Assembly (NCBI GenBank): GCA_963678485.1 | Contig: OY782882.1 | Span: 2,666,001 to 2,730,000, forward strand | Direction of reading: 5' to 3' | DNA length: 64,000 nt | Origin: CALGYY01 sp963678485 | Lineage (GTDB): Bacteria > Bacteroidota > Bacteroidia > Bacteroidales > CAIWKO01 | Shown: positions 61,087-64,000 of the stretch, in pieces | Layout: every line of letters begins with the position of its first letter | Position numbering within the stretch: position 1 is the first letter of the stretch | Notes under the pieces: generated by a model | The model's input: the letters and a program-made list of their open reading frames with translations, nothing else | Told to the model about the DNA's origin: nothing | The model's database searches: none | Made by a program: the position numbers and the translations under genes

Positions 61087-62082
61087 TCATTTAATTTCAA
61101 GAATCCAGGCCTGAGGTGCCTGATCTTTTTTGATTTTTTGCAGGGCTGTTTCAGCTTCTGAGCGATTTGTATAGCGCCCGAAGTATGCTTTAAAAAGCGA
61201 TTTTCCATCTGCAGGAAGGTAAGATGCCCCTGAAAACCCTTGTTCTTGCAGGTCTTTAACATAGCGTTTTGCGTTGTCTTCGATGGAAAAGCAATTGCCG
61301 ACGATACAGAAAGTTCCCGATGCTGGCTGCATTTGGGAATTTTCCGAAACGATGGTTTGTATCACTTCTCTGGCAATGAAAGTTCTTTTAATGTCTTTTT
61401 GTACTGCTTTTTTTGCAAGGACAGCAGAGGATCCACTGTTCTCCGGCAGATTGTAGGAAGGGAAGGATATTTTTGGCAGCAAATCGGTGGTTTGAGCAAT
61501 CCAATTACCAATATTTCCTGCTGAAAACCATGCTAAGGCGGCAAGAGCCATGACCGGAACACCAATCAGTGCGGTTCTTTTTACCGTCGAAGAAATGCGA
61601 TTTTTGTTTGGCGTTTGTCCGGTTCTGAAAGGCCTGGGTTCATAATGCCTGATGTTGCGCTCCCGTTCTATGGCCGGAGAAATGAATTCTGACAATCCGT
61701 AAGACGAGAGTAAGAAGTTCAACTGGTTCGATGCTTCAAATTTCAAACTGCCTTCAATATCTTTATAAAGAACGCCAACATTCAGTATTTCGAAACGCTG
61801 TGATTGATTCAGTAACGTATTGATGTGTAATGCCTGTTCCTGTAGTAAGCCCAGGGCTTCATCATAAGTGATCGATTCTTTATTTGCAATATAATTTGCA
61901 AGTACACCATCATTCCCCTGCAGACGAGGGTTGAACATCAGTTCCTTAGCGGGAGGAGAAAATGTATGTAACACTGGGTGAATCTTTGCCGGGCGATAAT
62001 TGGCAACAAAACCGCCAAGTCCGGGAAAAATCACACAATCGTGCGAATAAAGTAATTCAAAAATATAGGTATAGGTTCCCAT
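61087..62082 (-). CDS. HU-CCDC81 and SPOR domain protein
   Basis: 331 residues. N-terminal 1-130 has the bacterial CCDC81/HU-like pattern (YIFELLYSHDCVIFPGLGGF then VANY, and a second copy FEILNVGVLYKDIEGSLKFE). A membrane helix is at about 168-186 (ALIGVPVMALAALAWFS). The C-terminus 255-331 is a SPOR domain (FCIVGNCFSIEDNAKRYVKD, FKAYFGRYTNRSEAETALQK), which binds denuded peptidoglycan at division sites. The HU-like part inside and SPOR outside suggest a link between nucleoid and septal wall. It is ten bases from trmB. Confidence 0.82.
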   Translation of the reverse strand: MGTYTYIFELLYSHDCVIFPGLGGFVANYRPAKIHPVLHTFSPPAKELMFNPRLQGNDGVLANYIANKESITYDEALGLLQEQALHINTLLNQSQRFEILNVGVLYKDIEGSLKFEASNQLNFLLSSYGLSEFISPAIERERNIRHYEPRPFRTGQTPNKNRISSTVKRTALIGVPVMALAALAWFSAGNIGNWIAQTTDLLPKISFPSYNLPENSGSSAVLAKKAVQKDIKRTFIAREVIQTIVSENSQMQPASGTFCIVGNCFSIEDNAKRYVKDLQEQGFSGASYLPADGKSLFKAYFGRYTNRSEAETALQKIKKDQAPQAWILEIK

Positions 62083-62172
62083 CGAGTGTATTTCGTCATG
62101 CGAAAATACGAAAAAATGGCAAATTTTGTTTCAAAAGAAGGGAGAATTATCCTAATATATTAATTGTCAACA

Positions 62173-62913
62173 CTATACTTTATTGAGATCTTCTGGGGTA
62201 TCGATTGAATGACTCTCTGCGAGGGTGGTCTCAACCTGAATTGAAATTCCAGCTTCAAGCCATCTCAATTGTTCGAGTGATTCTGAAAGCTCCAGGGTTG
62301 ACGGGGGTAGAGCACTTACCCGATGTAAGACCTCGGAACGAAAAGCATATATACCAATATGTTTATAAAAGATATTTTCTTTACACCAATCTTTTTCGAT
62401 ACTGCCTCTCAGGTAAGGGATAGGAGAGCGGCTGAAGTACAAAGCTTCGCCTTTTTGGTCGCATACCACTTTGATAATATTTGGGCTGAAGAGTTCGTCG
62501 CTCGAAGTGATTGCTTTACGTAAGGTGGCTATCTGCACTTCCGGATTACTAAAACATGATGCAACAAGATTTATCTGTTGAGGATCAATAAAGGGTTCGT
62601 CACCCTGAATATTAATTGCAACATCGAATTGCTTGCCCTGTCTTTCAAGTGTCTGTAGTACTTCGCGACAGCGGTCAGTCCCCGTTTTATGAAGATCTGA
62701 GGTCATCATTACTTTCCCTCCAAAAGCTTTAACGTGCTCAAAAATCCGATCATCATCAGTGGCAACCCAAACTTCCGACAAAGCGTCTGCCTTGCACGCT
62801 TGTTCGTAAACACGACGAATCATGGTTGTTCCGCGAATGTCGACTAATGGTTTTCCGGGGAAACGAGTGGAGGCGTAGCGCGCAGGAATAATCCCACAAA
62901 CAGGAGTTTTCAT
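62173..62913 (-). CDS. kdsB: CMP-KDO synthetase
   Basis: 246 residues. IIPARYASTRFPGKPLVDI (nucleotide-binding), VATDDDRIFEHVKAFGG, INIQGDEPFIDPQQI and IGIYAFRSEVL are definitive. It activates KDO for lipopolysaccharide core synthesis, so the organism makes KDO-bearing LPS. 23 bases separate it from the dNK gene. Confidence 0.96.
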   Translation of the reverse strand: MKTPVCGIIPARYASTRFPGKPLVDIRGTTMIRRVYEQACKADALSEVWVATDDDRIFEHVKAFGGKVMMTSDLHKTGTDRCREVLQTLERQGKQFDVAINIQGDEPFIDPQQINLVASCFSNPEVQIATLRKAITSSDELFSPNIIKVVCDQKGEALYFSRSPIPYLRGSIEKDWCKENIFYKHIGIYAFRSEVLHRVSALPPSTLELSESLEQLRWLEAGISIQVETTLAESHSIDTPEDLNKV

Positions 62914-62936
62914 CAGAAAGAGAATTGTCAGCAGAA

Positions 62937-63554
62937 TTAGTCAAAAAGTCCGAACAATTCTGCGTTTATTTTATCAATAATCAATTCAAGGTCTGCAGGA
63001 TTTTCGCTGAAGTTTTTATCATCAACATCCATAATAAGTAAACGGCCATTCTTGTAGCTAGAAATCCAGGCTTCGTAACGCTCGTTTAATCGTGTGAGAT
63101 AATCAATGCGAATACTATTTTCATAATCTCTGCCGCGTTTTTGAATTTGCCTGACAAGCGTAGGAACTTCAGCCCGCAAGTATATCAACAAATCGGGGGG
63201 TTGGAGAAAAGTGCTCATCAGTTCGAAGAGCGATTGATAATTATCAAAATCTCGTGAAGGCATAAGCCCCATTGCGTGCAGGTTTGGAGCAAAAATGTAT
63301 GCGTCCTCGTAAATGGTGCGATCCTGTACAACAGCTTTCCCGCTTTCGCGAATCTTGATTACCTGACGGAATCGGCTGTTGAGGAAATACACCTGAAGAT
63401 TAAACGACCATCGCTGCATATCTTCATAAAAACTTTGCAGGTAGGGATTTGTATCAACATCCTCGTAATGAGGTTCCCATTTATAATGTTTTGCAAGTAA
63501 ACTCGTCAGGGTAGTCTTACCCGATCCAATATTTCCAGCGACTGCTATATGCAT
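62937..63554 (-). CDS. Deoxynucleoside kinase
   Basis: 205 residues. P-loop GNIGSGKTT, the ERS-type motif as VVQDRTIYEDAYIF, and a lid RGRDYENSI. It phosphorylates deoxyadenosine or deoxyguanosine in the salvage pathway; base preference cannot be set. Common in Bacteroidota. Confidence 0.92.
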   Translation of the reverse strand: MHIAVAGNIGSGKTTLTSLLAKHYKWEPHYEDVDTNPYLQSFYEDMQRWSFNLQVYFLNSRFRQVIKIRESGKAVVQDRTIYEDAYIFAPNLHAMGLMPSRDFDNYQSLFELMSTFLQPPDLLIYLRAEVPTLVRQIQKRGRDYENSIRIDYLTRLNERYEAWISSYKNGRLLIMDVDDKNFSENPADLELIIDKINAELFGLFD

Positions 63555-63618
63555 AATTCGAAATTTATTCTGATGGACTAAAGTAGGTAAAAAAATCTGC
63601 TCCTGTAGAATTGTTGAA

Positions 63619-63648
63619 AAAAAAAGACTGGAATTCCAGTCTTTTTTT
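63619..63648 (-). terminator. Terminator, perfect palindrome
   Basis: AAAAAGACTGGAATTCCAGT then CTTTTT, symmetrical with T runs both ways. It lies after the stop of the PspC-like gene read leftwards and before the dNK gene. Confidence 0.85.
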
Positions 63649-63668
63649 CATACTCCAATGATATTGTT

Positions 63669-64000
63669 TTATTTGCCGTATCCAAGCCCGGTTGGGGTCA
63701 TGACCATTGTTTTTCCTATCATATCTTCATTCCATGTGTTATTCTCTACATCATGGTCGTAAAGCAGGTTTTCCATGCTTTTATTAAAATGAATTTTTTG
63801 ACCTACTGGTACTTTCATGGTGATTTTTACCTTTTGATTTCTCCATTTTTCGTGGTCGGCAAGTCTGAAGAAATTCCCAAAAACAATAACAGAATCATTT
63901 TGCTGCAACTGATATCGGATATCGGTTGCTCTGTGACGAGCCTGGAGGATAGAGGAACCATGAGCGTAACGATTAATCACAATACTATAACCTGCACTGT
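63669..64000 (-). CDS. C-terminal end of PspC-like protein, partial
   Basis: The frame is open to the right edge; 110 residues are visible. A GTG at 63980 is in frame but coding continues upstream of it (SAGYSIVIN), so the start is outside the window. The segment QNDSVIVFGNFFRLADHEKW then RNQKVKITMKVPVGQKIHFN and NLLYDHDVENN resembles the C-terminal end of Bacteroidota PspC-domain membrane proteins, with a beta-helix-like part. This is from recalled patterns; the PspC domain itself is not visible. Confidence 0.5.
   Translation of the reverse strand, partial: SAGYSIVINRYAHGSSILQARHRATDIRYQLQQNDSVIVFGNFFRLADHEKWRNQKVKITMKVPVGQKIHFNKSMENLLYDHDVENNTWNEDMIGKTMVMTPTGLGYGK

Overview
The window looks like chromosome from a member of the Bacteroidota. 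Supporting signs are: two secreted proteins ending in type IX secretion sorting domains (one type B / gliding-motility-associated, one type A); many small lipoproteins; the -7 element TAnnTTTG upstream of many genes, in places with a -33 TTG or TTTG; almost no Shine-Dalgarno sequences; a rplM-rpsI-rpsB-tsf-pyrH-frr run; and DUF4369-like/TlpA and FKBP lipoprotein families typical of the phylum. I cannot name a genus from sequence alone.

Layout. 1-4.4 kb: small envelope and secreted proteins, including a TPR plus lipase-like protein and a degenerate HNH-related protein. 4.7-10.0 kb: a TPR-CHAT protease candidate, a transposon-like repeat, and a convergent pair made of an ECF-type sigma factor and a membrane TPR protein that looks like its anti-sigma factor. 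I regard this as the best candidate for a little-described system. 10.3-12.1 kb: a secreted beta-helix-like protein, divergent from the sigma gene. 12.1-21.9 kb: a solitary PAS histidine kinase, a 1724-residue T9SS surface protein, a second T9SS cargo, and small secreted proteins. 22.0-30.9 kb: a leftward signalling operon with one CheY-like regulator, three multi-PAS/GAF kinases, a LuxR-type regulator and a small protein. 31.3-31.5 kb: tRNA-Leu and tRNA-Gly. 31.7-33.2 kb: a second transposon-like copy, a candidate small RNA and a gene-poor stretch.

33.2-40.0 kb: an operon of two SGNH esterase-fold proteins (one with two LysM domains), an MBOAT acyltransferase, an acyl-adenylating ligase and an acyl carrier protein. 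Its parts match the logic of the Gram-positive Dlt (D-alanylation) pathway, and LysM suggests peptidoglycan as the place of action. 40.0-46 kb: thioredoxin-like lipid/envelope protein, porin-like protein, lipoprotein, and two nucleotide-sugar genes. 46-50 kb: the ribosomal/translation operon, read leftwards. 50.3-53.7 kb: two FKBP isomerases and an M2-like peptidase. 53.7-56.8 kb: a three-gene envelope-modification operon (YIDPG small membrane protein, kinase-like/methyltransferase fusion, sulfatase-like transferase). 56.9-64 kb: TerC, a third transposon-like copy, a universal stress protein, an alkyltransferase-like protein, TrmB, a CCDC81/SPOR protein, KdsB, a deoxynucleoside kinase and the end of a PspC-like gene.

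Cross-cutting structure. A non-autonomous element of about 580-700 bp occurs three times, each with terminal inverted repeats and a perfect 8-bp target duplication. A pair of tandem operator-like dyads with identical 25-bp offset lies both in the sigma/beta-helix intergenic region and upstream of the signalling operon, which suggests shared control. The sequence AAAACCAC recurs just before the start codons of eight genes, mostly exported proteins, between 4 and 23 kb.
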